Shown here piece after piece: positions 1 through 7,458 of a stretch of 64,000 nt of DNA; within the stretch, counting starts at the first letter, position 1, and each line of letters opens with the position of its first letter. Below the pieces are notes generated by a model that saw nothing but the letters and a program-made list of their open reading frames with translations, searched no databases and was not told the DNA's origin. This DNA comes from Micromonospora sp. WMMD1102 (lineage in GTDB: Bacteria; Actinomycetota; Actinomycetes; Mycobacteriales; Micromonosporaceae). The translations under genes and the position numbers were made by a program. The DNA is taken from contig NZ_JARUBN010000001.1 in assembly GCF_029626265.1 (NCBI RefSeq), positions 1,860,001 to 1,924,000 on the forward strand. Reading direction: 5' to 3'.

Positions 1-54
1 TCGCGGGGCGGCGAAAGATCGGCAACCGTCGGTACCGCGTAGTAGTGTCCGCTC

Positions 55-2397
55 ATGCCAGACGGTGTGGCCGAAGTCCCTCCGCCGACATCCGCCGGAG
101 CTGGACCGGCGCCGGAAAGTGTCCCGACCGGGCGGACCGAGCCGCCCGCCGTGGCTGCCCCGGACGTCGCCGCCGTCGCGGTGACCTACGACGACGAGGA
201 GCGGCCGGCCCGCCAGCTGAGTGGACCGGTCGAGGCGGCGGTGGCGGCGGTCGCCTTCGCCGTCGCGCTGCTGGTGCTCTGGCAGGTGTTCCGGCCACTG
301 GCCCAGGGCAGCCAGTTCTATCTGATCGTCTTCCTCACCGGCGTGCTGCCGTTGGCCTTCCTCGCCTACCGGTCCGGCCTGCGCCTGCCGCACGGGCTGG
401 CACGCCGCCTGCCGGATGCGCTGGCACGCCGCCTGCCGGACGGAGTGGCACGCCGCCTGCCGGATGCGCTGGCACGCCGACCGCCGGACGGGGCGGCGCG
501 CGGACTGCCGGCGGGCGCCGCTGGCCGGGTACCCGATCCGGGTGCTCCGGGTGCGGCGCGGCGGGACCTGCCGACGGTGCCGGACTGGCTGCTGGCCGGT
601 CTGGCCCTGGTGGTCTGCCTCTATCCGGTGCTGCCGCTGGCGATCGGCGACGCCGGCGGGGGCTACGACGCCTTCCTCGACCGGCAGGGCCTGCTCGCCC
701 CGGTCGACGTGGTGATGGGCGCGCTGCTGCTGGTCCTGCTGGTCGAGGCGTGCCGACGCACCACCGGTTGGATCCTGCCGGTGGTCTGCCTGCTCTTCCT
801 CGGCTACGGCTACTACGGCGGGCTGCTGCCGCAGAGCTGGGCGATCGCGCACGCCGGCCTCGACTTCGGACAGATCGTCGACGCGCTCTACAACTCCGGC
901 AGCGGCTTCTACGGCACCCCGCTGGACGTCGCCGCCACCTACATCGTGCTGTTCACGATCTACGGCGCGGTGCTCGACCTCTCCGGCGCGGGCCGGTTCT
1001 TCGTCGACCTGTCGGTGGCCGCGTTCCGGCGCTCCCGCAGCGCCGCCGGCCGCACCGCCGTCGCCTCCGGCTTCCTGCTCGGCACCGTCTCCGGCTCCGG
1101 CACCGCGACGGCGGTCAGCGTCGGCGCGGTCACCTGGCCGATCCTGCGCCGCGCCGGCTATCCCGCCGAACACGCCGGCGGGATGCTGGCGGCAGCCGGG
1201 GTCGGCGCGATCCTCTCGCCGCCCACCCTGGGCGCGGCGGCCTTCATCGTCGCCGAGTACCTCGAGGTCTCCTACCTGACCGTGCTCGGCTGGGCGGTGA
1301 TCCCGACCCTGCTCTACTACCTCGGCATCCTGCTCGCCGTCGAGATCGACGCCCGCCGGTTCAAGGTACGCCCGGTCGAGGTGGCCACCGGGTCCGCCTG
1401 GCGGCTGCTGGCCCGGTTCGGCTACCACTTCTCCTCGCTGCTGGTCATCGTCGTGCTGCTGGCGGTCGGGCTGAGCGCCACCCGGGCGGTCGTCTACGCC
1501 ACCGTGCTCGCGGTGCTGCTCAGCTTCCTCGACCGGCGGCACCGGCTGACCCCGGGGCGGCTCTACACCGCGCTCTCCGCCGGGGTCCGCGGGGTGCTCC
1601 CGGTCGCGGCGGTCTGCGGCGCCGCCGGCATCATCACCGCCACCACCACCAAGACCGGGCTCGGCGCCCAGTTCGCCTCGCTGCTGGTCCGGGCCGCCGA
1701 GGCGGTCACCGACAACCCCACGGTGGTACTCGCGCTCACCGTGCTCCTCGCGGCGGTGGCGCTCTCGCTGCTCGGGCTCGCCGTACCGGTCACCGCCTCG
1801 TTCATCATCGGCTGGGTGATCATCGGGCCGGCCCTGCTGGCGCTCGGCGTACCGGCCCCGGCCGCGGCGATGTTCGTCTTCTACTACTCGGTGCTCTCCG
1901 AGGTGACCCCGCCGACCGCACTGGCGGCGGTGGGTGCGGCGGCGATCACCGGCGGCCGGACCGTGCCGACCATGTGGCAGGCGCTCAAGTACGCCCTGCC
2001 GGCCTTCCTCGCCCCGATCGCCTTCGTGCTCACCGGGCCGGGGGAGTACCTGCTCGGCCGCGGCTCACCGGTCGAGGTGCTCTGGGCCGGGCTGGTCGGC
2101 TGTCTCGGCGTGGCGGCGCTGGCGGTGGCGACCGGCGGCTGGGTGCTCGGCGTCGGGCCGGCCGGAACGATCGAGCGGGCGCTCGGCGGCCTCGCCGGGC
2201 TGCTGCTGCTCTACCTGCACCCGGTGTCGATCGCGATCGGCGCCGGGCTGGCCGTCGCCGCCGTGCTGACGGCACTCGCCCGCCGACGCCGAGACCGAGA
2301 TCGAGACCCCGGCGCGGGGGACGCCGGTCGGTCGGGCGGTGGCGTCGGCCTGGACAGCCCCGATATCTGTTCGAGCGTGGGAGAGGATGTCAGATGA
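55..2397 (+). CDS. TRAP transporter fused permease (TAXI type)
   Basis: Fused small and large permease subunits of a TRAP importer, which moves an organic acid or similar solute across the cytoplasmic membrane using an ion gradient. The 780-residue protein has many hydrophobic helices and DctM-like segments (for example the glycine-rich stretch around residues 340-380 with SGSGTATAVSVGAV). About residues 115-154 form an unusual cytosolic linker of five near-identical 8-residue units (LARRLPDA type). The stop overlaps the start of the next gene (ATGA), so the two are probably translationally coupled. The substrate cannot be inferred from sequence. Confidence 0.9.
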   Translation: MPDGVAEVPPPTSAGAGPAPESVPTGRTEPPAVAAPDVAAVAVTYDDEERPARQLSGPVEAAVAAVAFAVALLVLWQVFRPLAQGSQFYLIVFLTGVLPLAFLAYRSGLRLPHGLARRLPDALARRLPDGVARRLPDALARRPPDGAARGLPAGAAGRVPDPGAPGAARRDLPTVPDWLLAGLALVVCLYPVLPLAIGDAGGGYDAFLDRQGLLAPVDVVMGALLLVLLVEACRRTTGWILPVVCLLFLGYGYYGGLLPQSWAIAHAGLDFGQIVDALYNSGSGFYGTPLDVAATYIVLFTIYGAVLDLSGAGRFFVDLSVAAFRRSRSAAGRTAVASGFLLGTVSGSGTATAVSVGAVTWPILRRAGYPAEHAGGMLAAAGVGAILSPPTLGAAAFIVAEYLEVSYLTVLGWAVIPTLLYYLGILLAVEIDARRFKVRPVEVATGSAWRLLARFGYHFSSLLVIVVLLAVGLSATRAVVYATVLAVLLSFLDRRHRLTPGRLYTALSAGVRGVLPVAAVCGAAGIITATTTKTGLGAQFASLLVRAAEAVTDNPTVVLALTVLLAAVALSLLGLAVPVTASFIIGWVIIGPALLALGVPAPAAAMFVFYYSVLSEVTPPTALAAVGAAAITGGRTVPTMWQALKYALPAFLAPIAFVLTGPGEYLLGRGSPVEVLWAGLVGCLGVAALAVATGGWVLGVGPAGTIERALGGLAGLLLLYLHPVSIAIGAGLAVAAVLTALARRRRDRDRDPGAGDAGRSGGGVGLDSPDICSSVGEDVR
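397..516 (+). repeat. 24-bp tandem repeat inside the TRAP permease gene
   Basis: Five consecutive 24-bp units start at 397, 421, 445, 469 and 493. Each encodes a variant of LARRLPDA. The first three are nearly identical and the last is degenerate. The length keeps the frame, so the repeat lengthens a basic, proline-rich linker without breaking the gene. Confidence 0.9.
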
Positions 2398-3413
2398 GGC
2401 GTACGACGAGGATCCTGGCGGCGGTCGTCGCCACCGGGCTGGGCCTGACCGGGCTGGCCGGCTGCGGCGGACGGCAGGACACGGCAAGTACCGACGCGGG
2501 TGGCGAGATCAGCTGCGAGGTGGGTACGGAGACCCGGATCGGGATCGCCACCGGCAACGCGACAGGGGTCTACTTCGCGCTCGGCAACGCGTACGCCGAG
2601 CAGGTCTCCAACGCGCCGGGCAGCAGGGTGAAGGCGACCGCCGCCGAGACCGGGGCCTCGGTGCAGAACATCCAGCAGCTCGTCGCCGGCACGTACGCGG
2701 TGGCGTTCTCGCTCGCCGACACCGCCGCCGACGCGGTGCAGGGCACCGGCAGCTTCGACGGGCAGCGGCAGCCGGTGCAGGCGCTGGCCCGGATCCACAC
2801 CAACTACACCCAGGTGATCGTGCGCAACGGCGCCGGGATCAGCTCGGTGGCCGACATGCGGGGCAAGCGGATCTCGACCGGGTCGCCGAAGTCGGGTACG
2901 GAGGTGATCGCGAACCGCCTGCTCCAGGCGGCCGGCCTGGACCCGGCCAAGGACGTCCAGGCGCAGCGGCTGGACCTGGCCAAGACCGTGGACGGGATGA
3001 AAGACGGCTCGATCGACGCGCTGTTCTGGTCGGGCGGACTGCCCACCCCCGGCATCACCGACCTGCTCACCACCGCCAAGGGTCAGGTCGCCTTCCTGGA
3101 CATCACGCCGTTGTTGCCGGAGCTGAAGAAGATCAACCCGGTGTACGAGGAGGGCACCATCCCGGCCGCCACCTACGGCACTCCGGCCGAGGTCAGGACC
3201 ATCGTGGTGCCGAACGTCCTGCTGGTGAAGGACGACCTCGACGCCAACCTGGTCTGCGTGCTGACCAAGGCGCTCTTCGACCGGAAACCCCAGTTGGAGC
3301 AGGCCAACGCGGCGGCCAGGGAGATCAGCCTGGACACCGCCCGGAAGACCGACCCGGTACCCCTGCACCGCGGTGCCGGCAAGGCCCTCGACGACCTGAA
3401 CGCCGCGAAGTAA
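2394..3413 (+). CDS. TAXI family TRAP transporter solute-binding lipoprotein
   Basis: Extracytoplasmic substrate-binding subunit for the upstream permease. Residues 1-24 are a lipoprotein signal peptide with a lipobox ending at Cys24 (LAGC). The mature protein carries TAXI features such as the RIGIATGNATGVYFALGNAYA segment and a later SGGLPTPGITDL motif. The ATG at 2394 overlaps the permease stop, and the lipobox lies directly behind it, which fixes the start. The length of 339 residues fits the family. Confidence 0.92.
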   Translation: MRRTTRILAAVVATGLGLTGLAGCGGRQDTASTDAGGEISCEVGTETRIGIATGNATGVYFALGNAYAEQVSNAPGSRVKATAAETGASVQNIQQLVAGTYAVAFSLADTAADAVQGTGSFDGQRQPVQALARIHTNYTQVIVRNGAGISSVADMRGKRISTGSPKSGTEVIANRLLQAAGLDPAKDVQAQRLDLAKTVDGMKDGSIDALFWSGGLPTPGITDLLTTAKGQVAFLDITPLLPELKKINPVYEEGTIPAATYGTPAEVRTIVVPNVLLVKDDLDANLVCVLTKALFDRKPQLEQANAAAREISLDTARKTDPVPLHRGAGKALDDLNAAK

Positions 3414-3544
3414 TCAGCCACCGCCGGAGCCACCGTCCCGTTCGCCCCGCGCCGTCCCTCCCCTTCATTCCAGGTTCCTAGGATGCTATAGGGGGGGCGC
3501 GGGGGACGCCTCTGGCCTACTGACCCGCCGCGCGGGCCCCCGAG

Positions 3545-3574
3545 TTGGCATCTGTTCGCGGGCTCGGCTAAAGT
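3545..3574 (+). promoter_or_regulatory. Predicted promoter of the tRNA operon
   Basis: TTGGCA at 3545-3550 and TAAAGT at 3569-3574 are separated by 18 bp and lie about 33 bp before the first tRNA. This matches a housekeeping-sigma promoter. It is predicted from sequence only. Confidence 0.5.
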
Positions 3575-3606
3575 TCTCATCCGTCACCAGGAAACACCGG
3601 AGACAA

Positions 3607-3679
3607 GCGGACGTAGCGCAGTTGGTAGCGCATCACCTTGCCAAGGTGAGGGTCGCGGGTTCGAGTCCCGTCGTCCGCT
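3607..3679 (+). tRNA. tRNA-Gly (GCC)
   Basis: Complete cloverleaf. The acceptor GCGGACG pairs with CGTCCGC at 3672-3678, followed by discriminator T. The anticodon loop TTGCCAA gives anticodon GCC, and the T-loop TTCGAGT is present. First of three tightly spaced tRNAs. Confidence 0.97.
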
Positions 3680-3711
3680 CGGAGATGCCGCCACAAGTCG
3701 GGGGCTACCTC

Positions 3712-3782
3712 GGTGGAGTGGCCGAGAGGCGAGGCAACGGCCTGCAAAGCCGTGTACACGGGTTCAAATCCCGTCTCCACCT
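3712..3782 (+). tRNA. tRNA-Cys (GCA)
   Basis: The acceptor GGTGGAG pairs with CTCCACC at 3775-3781. The anticodon stem ACGGC/GCCGT encloses the loop CTGCAAA, giving anticodon GCA. The T-loop TTCAAAT is present. Confidence 0.97.
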
Positions 3783-3793
3783 CGGTCAAACGA

Positions 3794-3868
3794 GGGCGAT
3801 TGGCGCAGTGGGAGCGCGCTTCCTTGACACGGAAGAGGTCACTGGTTCAAACCCAGTATCGCCCACCA
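3794..3868 (+). tRNA. tRNA-Val (GAC)
   Basis: The acceptor GGGCGAT pairs with ATCGCCC at 3858-3864. The anticodon stem CTTCC/GGAAG encloses the loop TTGACAC, giving anticodon GAC. Unlike its two neighbours it has an encoded CCA at 3866-3868. A 23-bp near-copy of its 3' end recurs at 6276-6298. Confidence 0.97.
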
Positions 3869-3874
3869 GCTATA

Positions 3875-3928
3875 CAAGCAGGTCATACGGCTCGTTACCG
3901 GATCTTCGGTAACGAGCCGTTCTGCTTG
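3875..3928 (+). terminator. Long hairpin after the tRNA operon
   Basis: A perfect 14-bp stem (3887-3900 with 3907-3920, loop GATCTT) is extended by an outer 7-bp stem (3875-3881 with 3922-3928). There is no clear T-run. It is probably the tRNA operon terminator. It is followed by two copies of TGGGAGCA, at 3941 and 3952. Confidence 0.7.
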
Positions 3929-4256
3929 TGCTCCTTACGATGGGAGCAAACTGGGAGCAGTGATTCGCGCCGGGGGTTGGGCGGCAGGGGTTGTTGCGTC
4001 CGGCCGATTTCCAGCTTGCGCCCATCCGGGACGGGGTGGGCGCGGCGAGCCGACCGTGGTTTACGGCCCGGGGTTCCCCGCGTGTCGTCGCGGCTGTGAG
4101 TGGATGTCTGGCGGCGGGTGGCGTCGCTGGGGGAGCGCTTGATCGGCCTCCCGTCCGCACCCTTCAGCTCTCATCGATCAACTCGCGGTCGGACTGCACC
4201 GTGAGAATCGTGAGGCTATCGGACTGAGTTCCCGCCGAGAGTTCCCGCCGCGCCAG

Positions 4257-5348
4257 CTAGTGTGCTGCGCCGGAAATTCGCCTACAAAATCGGGCGAGTG
4301 ATTCGAGGATTTCCTCGGCGGTCTTGGTCCAGATGAACGGGCGTGGGTTGCTGTTCCAGGCGGCGATCCACGCCCGGATATCGGCCTCGAGGGACCGGAC
4401 GCTCTTGTGGGCGCCGCGGCGGATCTTCTGCTCGGTGAGGTAGCCGAACCAGCGTTCGACCTGGTTGATCCAGGACGAGCCGGTCGGGGTGAAGTGCATG
4501 TGGAAGCGGGGATGGCGGGCCAGCCAGGCCCGGACGGCCGGGGTCTTGTGGGTGCCGTAGTTGTCGCAGATCAGGTGGATGTCGAGGTCGGCGGGCACGG
4601 TCTTGTCGATCGTGGTCAGGAACGTGCGGAACTCGGTGGCACGGTGCTGCCGGTGCAGTTCACTGATGACGGTGCCGTCGGCGATGTTGAACGCGGCGAA
4701 CAGGCTGGTGATGCCGTGCCGGTGGTAGTCGTGCGTACGCCGCTCCGGCATGCCCGGCATCATCGACAGTATCGGCTGGGACCGGTCCAACGCCTGGATC
4801 TGGGACTTCTCGTCCACGCACAGCACCACCGCCCGCTCCGGCGGGTTGTGGTACAGGCCGACCACGTCGACGACCTTGGCGACGAACTGCGGATCGGTCG
4901 ACAGCTTGAACGTGTCCGCGCGGTGGGGTTTAAGGCCGAAGTCCCGCCAGATCCGGCCGATCGTCGACTTCGACAGCCCCGACCGCTGCGCCATCAAGGT
5001 GCGGGACCAGTGCGTGGCGTTACGCGGCGTCTGCTCCAAGGTCGTCACCACGACGTCCTCGACCCGGTCCAGGCCGATCGACGGTGGACGGCCCGGCCGC
5101 TGCTCATCGATCAGCCCGTCCAGCCGCAGTTTCAGAAACCGCCGCCGCCACTTCCCCACAGTGGACAGGTGGACGTTCAACTCGGCCGCCACCTCGACGT
5201 TCGAGGCGCCCTCGGCACACGCCAGGATGATCCGTGACCGCATCGCCAGTACCTGCGAAGACTTCGCCCGCCGTGACCACCGCGTCAACGTCACACGCTC
5301 CTCATCCGTCAACGTCAACGGCGGGGTCGGACGCCCGGTTCTCGGCAT
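4257..5348 (-). CDS. IS630 family transposase
   Basis: DDE transposase of 363 residues. Helix-turn-helix segments fill the N-terminal 130 residues. The catalytic domain shows the acidic motifs VVLCVDEKSQ, HLICDNYGTH and SSWINQVERWFG. It appears intact. The stop codon TAG is read from 4259-4257, meaning the duplicated TA of the target plus one flanking base supply the terminator and the element itself lacks it. Confidence 0.93.
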   Translation of the reverse strand: MPRTGRPTPPLTLTDEERVTLTRWSRRAKSSQVLAMRSRIILACAEGASNVEVAAELNVHLSTVGKWRRRFLKLRLDGLIDEQRPGRPPSIGLDRVEDVVVTTLEQTPRNATHWSRTLMAQRSGLSKSTIGRIWRDFGLKPHRADTFKLSTDPQFVAKVVDVVGLYHNPPERAVVLCVDEKSQIQALDRSQPILSMMPGMPERRTHDYHRHGITSLFAAFNIADGTVISELHRQHRATEFRTFLTTIDKTVPADLDIHLICDNYGTHKTPAVRAWLARHPRFHMHFTPTGSSWINQVERWFGYLTEQKIRRGAHKSVRSLEADIRAWIAAWNSNPRPFIWTKTAEEILESLARFCRRISGAAH

Positions 5349-5398
5349 CTCCGCAGCCTACACCCACTTATAAGGCGAACTTCCGGCGCGACACACTA
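4258..5398. mobile_element. IS630-family insertion sequence with TA target duplication
   Basis: The element spans about 4260-5396 and is flanked by TA at 4258-4259 and 5397-5398, each inside CTAG. Its terminal inverted repeats match well: GTGTGCTGCGCCGGAA at the left end against the reverse complement of TTCCGGCGCGACACAC at the right end. It carries one intact transposase gene. It abuts an IS4-type transposase fragment on the right, but the matching upstream half is absent on the left, so an adjacent deletion probably followed insertion. Confidence 0.85.
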
Positions 5399-5880
5399 GA
5401 CCCGGACGTCTACCCCCTGGGCGACTTCCCCGAGCTCTACCACGAACGGTGGACCCTGGAAACCGCGATCGGTGATGTGGAAACCCGGCTACGCGGCGGT
5501 GCCGAGGTCGTGCTGCGCTCCGGCCGCCCGGACCTGGTCTACCAGGAGGTCTACGCACTGCTCTGCGTCTACCAGGCCATCCGCGCGCTGATCGTGGCCG
5601 GTGCCGAGCACGCCGACCTCGACCCCGACCGCATATCGTTCACCCGCACCCTTCAAGCAGCCGCGCGTCACGTCAGTGACGACGCGGCCTTTTCCCCCTG
5701 ACGACCTCACCGACCTGGTCAACGACGTCATCTACGAAATCACCGACGAACGCAACCTGCTACCCGCCACACCCCGCAACCGCAGCTTCGCCCGCCAGCA
5801 ACGACAACCCGGCCGCCGCTACCCCCGCCAGACCGACGACTACAAGAAACCCCTACCACCCCGCACGACGATCAGACTGT
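5399..5880 (+). pseudogene. IS4-type transposase, C-terminal fragment with frameshift
   Basis: Translation from the IS630 edge gives LDPDVYPLGDFPELYHERW, then ETAIGDVETRLRGG and VYQEVYALLCVYQAIR, the C-terminal pattern of IS4-family DDE transposases. The frame is lost near 5690 and continues in another frame (DDLTDLVNDVIYEITDE). The N-terminal half is missing because the fragment begins at the IS630 right end. Confidence 0.8.
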
Positions 5881-6131
5881 GGATCCTGACCAGGCCAGAC
5901 ACGCTAAGTTGACGGCATTGGGCCATGGCCTGCTCATGGCAGTGCAGGCCGCAACGGAACTGGACCGTTACTGGAGCAAGTTCCTCACCGACGTCCCGTT
6001 CATACTGATTCTCGCCATCGGGATCTACCTGTGGCGACCGATCATGAAACACGACCAGGTCGCCACGGTGTAATACACCGGCCCGGCCCGCGGTCAGATG
6101 GTTTCCCTGCGGGCCGGGCACCTCAACCCGG

Positions 6132-6188
6132 GCGTGGAGCGAGTCGTTCTTCGGCCGTCTCAAGGACGAGTACCGCGGTTTGATCAGA
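6132..6188 (+). pseudogene. IS3-like transposase scrap
   Basis: One frame reads AWSESFFGRLKDEYRGLIRR, which resembles the ESFF.xLK segment near the end of IS3-type transposase OrfB. Nothing else of the gene is visible. The 64-residue open frame at 5879-6073 just upstream has no recognisable features and is not called. Confidence 0.4.
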
Positions 6189-6275
6189 CGTCCGGGACGC
6201 GGTGGCGTGGTTGCCATCTTGATTGCGGATGGATGACCGGCAGCCGCGCCCTCGGCCTGCCTTCTGGAATCCCCC

Positions 6276-6298
6276 GGTTCGAACCCAGTGTCGCCCAC
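6276..6298 (+). repeat. Stray copy of the tRNA-Val 3' end (candidate att remnant)
   Basis: 21 of 23 bases match the tRNA-Val T-arm and acceptor end at 3844-3866. Upstream sequence does not fold as a tRNA. A duplicated tRNA 3' end is the usual scar of a tRNA-targeting integrative element, and the 2.4 kb between the copies is full of transposase debris. Confidence 0.55.
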
Positions 6299-6460
6299 TC
6301 GGGTTACGTTCGCGATCATTTCGCGAGCTGGCATCTGTGCCCTGGTCGAGATATCGGCCGGGCCTCTTTGCTGTTTATTTCGATCTTGTCGAGCGCGAGG
6401 TCGCAGGGGACTGCGCGGGCACGACACCGGCCCGCCGACCAACCCGCGCCCTCGGCCGGC

Positions 6461-6514
6461 CGGCCTGAACGCCGTTTTAACAGTCGTCTCAGGATCGCTC
6501 AGTATGAAGAAGGC
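6461..6514 (+). repeat. 54-bp repeat, copy A
   Basis: 44 of 54 positions match 8838-8891, which lies directly upstream of the MMPL exporter gene. Copy A lies upstream of the kinase remnant and response regulator. Shared core: TTTAAC-GTCGTCTCAG-TCGCTC-GTA-GAAG. Confidence 0.7.
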
Positions 6515-6515
6515 A

Positions 6516-6626
6516 TCGCCGGGCGACGCGGGTCCCGGCCTCGTCGGCATGGCCGAACGCGCCGCGCTTCACGGCGGCATGGTTCAGCACCGGACGGCCG
6601 CGACCCTGAAAGGCAGCCATTCATGA
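6516..6626 (+). pseudogene. Histidine kinase C-terminal remnant
   Basis: The frame ending at 6626 reads GPGLVGMAERAALHGGMV, the G2-box end of NarL-type sensor kinase ATPase domains. Its TGA overlaps the ATG of the response regulator (ATGA), as in an intact kinase-regulator operon. Everything upstream of the ATPase domain is gone and is replaced by repeat and transposon debris. Confidence 0.65.
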
Positions 6627-7288
6627 TCTCGGTGCTCGTGGCGGACGCCCAGCCGATGCAGCGCCTCGGCTTACGCATGCTGCTGGAGAACACCCCCGAA
6701 ACCGAAATCGTCGGCGAGGCCGAGGACGGCGCCGAGGCCGTTCGGCGGATCACCGAGCTGCGTCCCGACGTGGTGCTGATGGACATCCGCATGCCGGGCG
6801 TCGACGGGATCGAGGCCACCCGGCGCATCGTCGCTGCCGGTGGGCGTTCGCGGGTCCTGGTGCTGACGACGTTCGACTCGGACCGGTACGCGTTCGCCGC
6901 ACTGCGGGCCGGGGCGAGCGGTTTCCTGCTCAAGGACATCCGCCCGGAGGAACTGCTCGCCGGCATCCGGGCCGTCGCCGCCGGGGATTCGGTGATCGCG
7001 CCGGCGCTGACTCGGCGGCTGCTCGACGCGTTCGCCGACCGGCTAGACGATGACCTCTGCGGGCCCGTGCGGGAGGATCCCCGGCTGGACCTACTGACCG
7101 ACCGCGAGCGCGAGGTCCTCGTCGCCATCGGCCACGGCCTGACCAACGGCGAGATCGCGCAGCGGTTCACGCTGTCGGAGTCGACGGTGAAGACCCACGT
7201 CGGGCGGGTCCTCGCCAAGATCGGCGCACGGGACCGGATCCAGGCCGTCATCCTCGCCTATAACCTGAGACTCACCCGGCCGGTTTAG
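6623..7288 (+). CDS. LuxR/NarL family response regulator
   Basis: DNA-binding regulator of 221 residues. The receiver domain has phosphoacceptor Asp54 (VVLMDIRMPG) and Lys104. The C-terminal LuxR helix-turn-helix spans about residues 155-221 (LTDREREVLVAIGHGLTNGEIA). Start at the ATG overlapping the kinase remnant stop. Its natural partner kinase has been destroyed, so it is now an orphan or is driven by another kinase. Likely targets include the nearby MMPL locus, which shares an upstream repeat; this is inference. Confidence 0.9.
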   Translation: MISVLVADAQPMQRLGLRMLLENTPETEIVGEAEDGAEAVRRITELRPDVVLMDIRMPGVDGIEATRRIVAAGGRSRVLVLTTFDSDRYAFAALRAGASGFLLKDIRPEELLAGIRAVAAGDSVIAPALTRRLLDAFADRLDDDLCGPVREDPRLDLLTDREREVLVAIGHGLTNGEIAQRFTLSESTVKTHVGRVLAKIGARDRIQAVILAYNLRLTRPV

Positions 7289-7390
7289 CACATCATCTCG
7301 CGCGTGCGTCGAAGGCGCGACCGTAGTTCCCAGCCGCTCCGCCGCCCGGTCCGCCGGCAGCCGCCCACCGCACCGCCCGTTCAGTGCGGA

Positions 7391-7446
7391 CGTGTGTGAG
7401 CTCAGAGCCGCCTTTCGGCTCGTCGACCTCGGTGAGCTCACACACG
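7391..7446. terminator. Nested hairpin between convergent genes
   Basis: A perfect 14-bp inverted repeat (CGTGTGTGAGCTCA at 7391-7404 with its complement at 7433-7446) encloses a smaller GAGCCG/CGGCTC hairpin at 7405-7421. It lies between the response regulator and the convergent monooxygenase gene and suits a bidirectional terminator. Confidence 0.75.
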
Positions 7447-7458
7447 TTCGACGCTTCG

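Noticed and set aside
2211..3368. Minus-strand open frame opposite the TRAP binding protein
   Set aside because: A mirror of high-GC coding sequence, with no domain, no ribosome site and full overlap with a clear lipoprotein gene.
45..3413. A very long open frame covering both TRAP genes in one frame
   Set aside because: Its first two thirds are Arg/Gly/Pro-rich low-complexity translation from the permease gene in the wrong frame. Only its last part, from 2394, is the real binding protein.
3941..3959. Direct repeat TGGGAGCA twice after the tRNA operon as an integration core
   Set aside because: Too short, and no second copy was found near the 6276 tRNA fragment. Noted only as context.
5879..6073. 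Small 64-residue open frame with a hydrophobic stretch
   Set aside because: It lies in transposon debris, has no ribosome site, and its one hydrophobic patch is not enough to call a gene.
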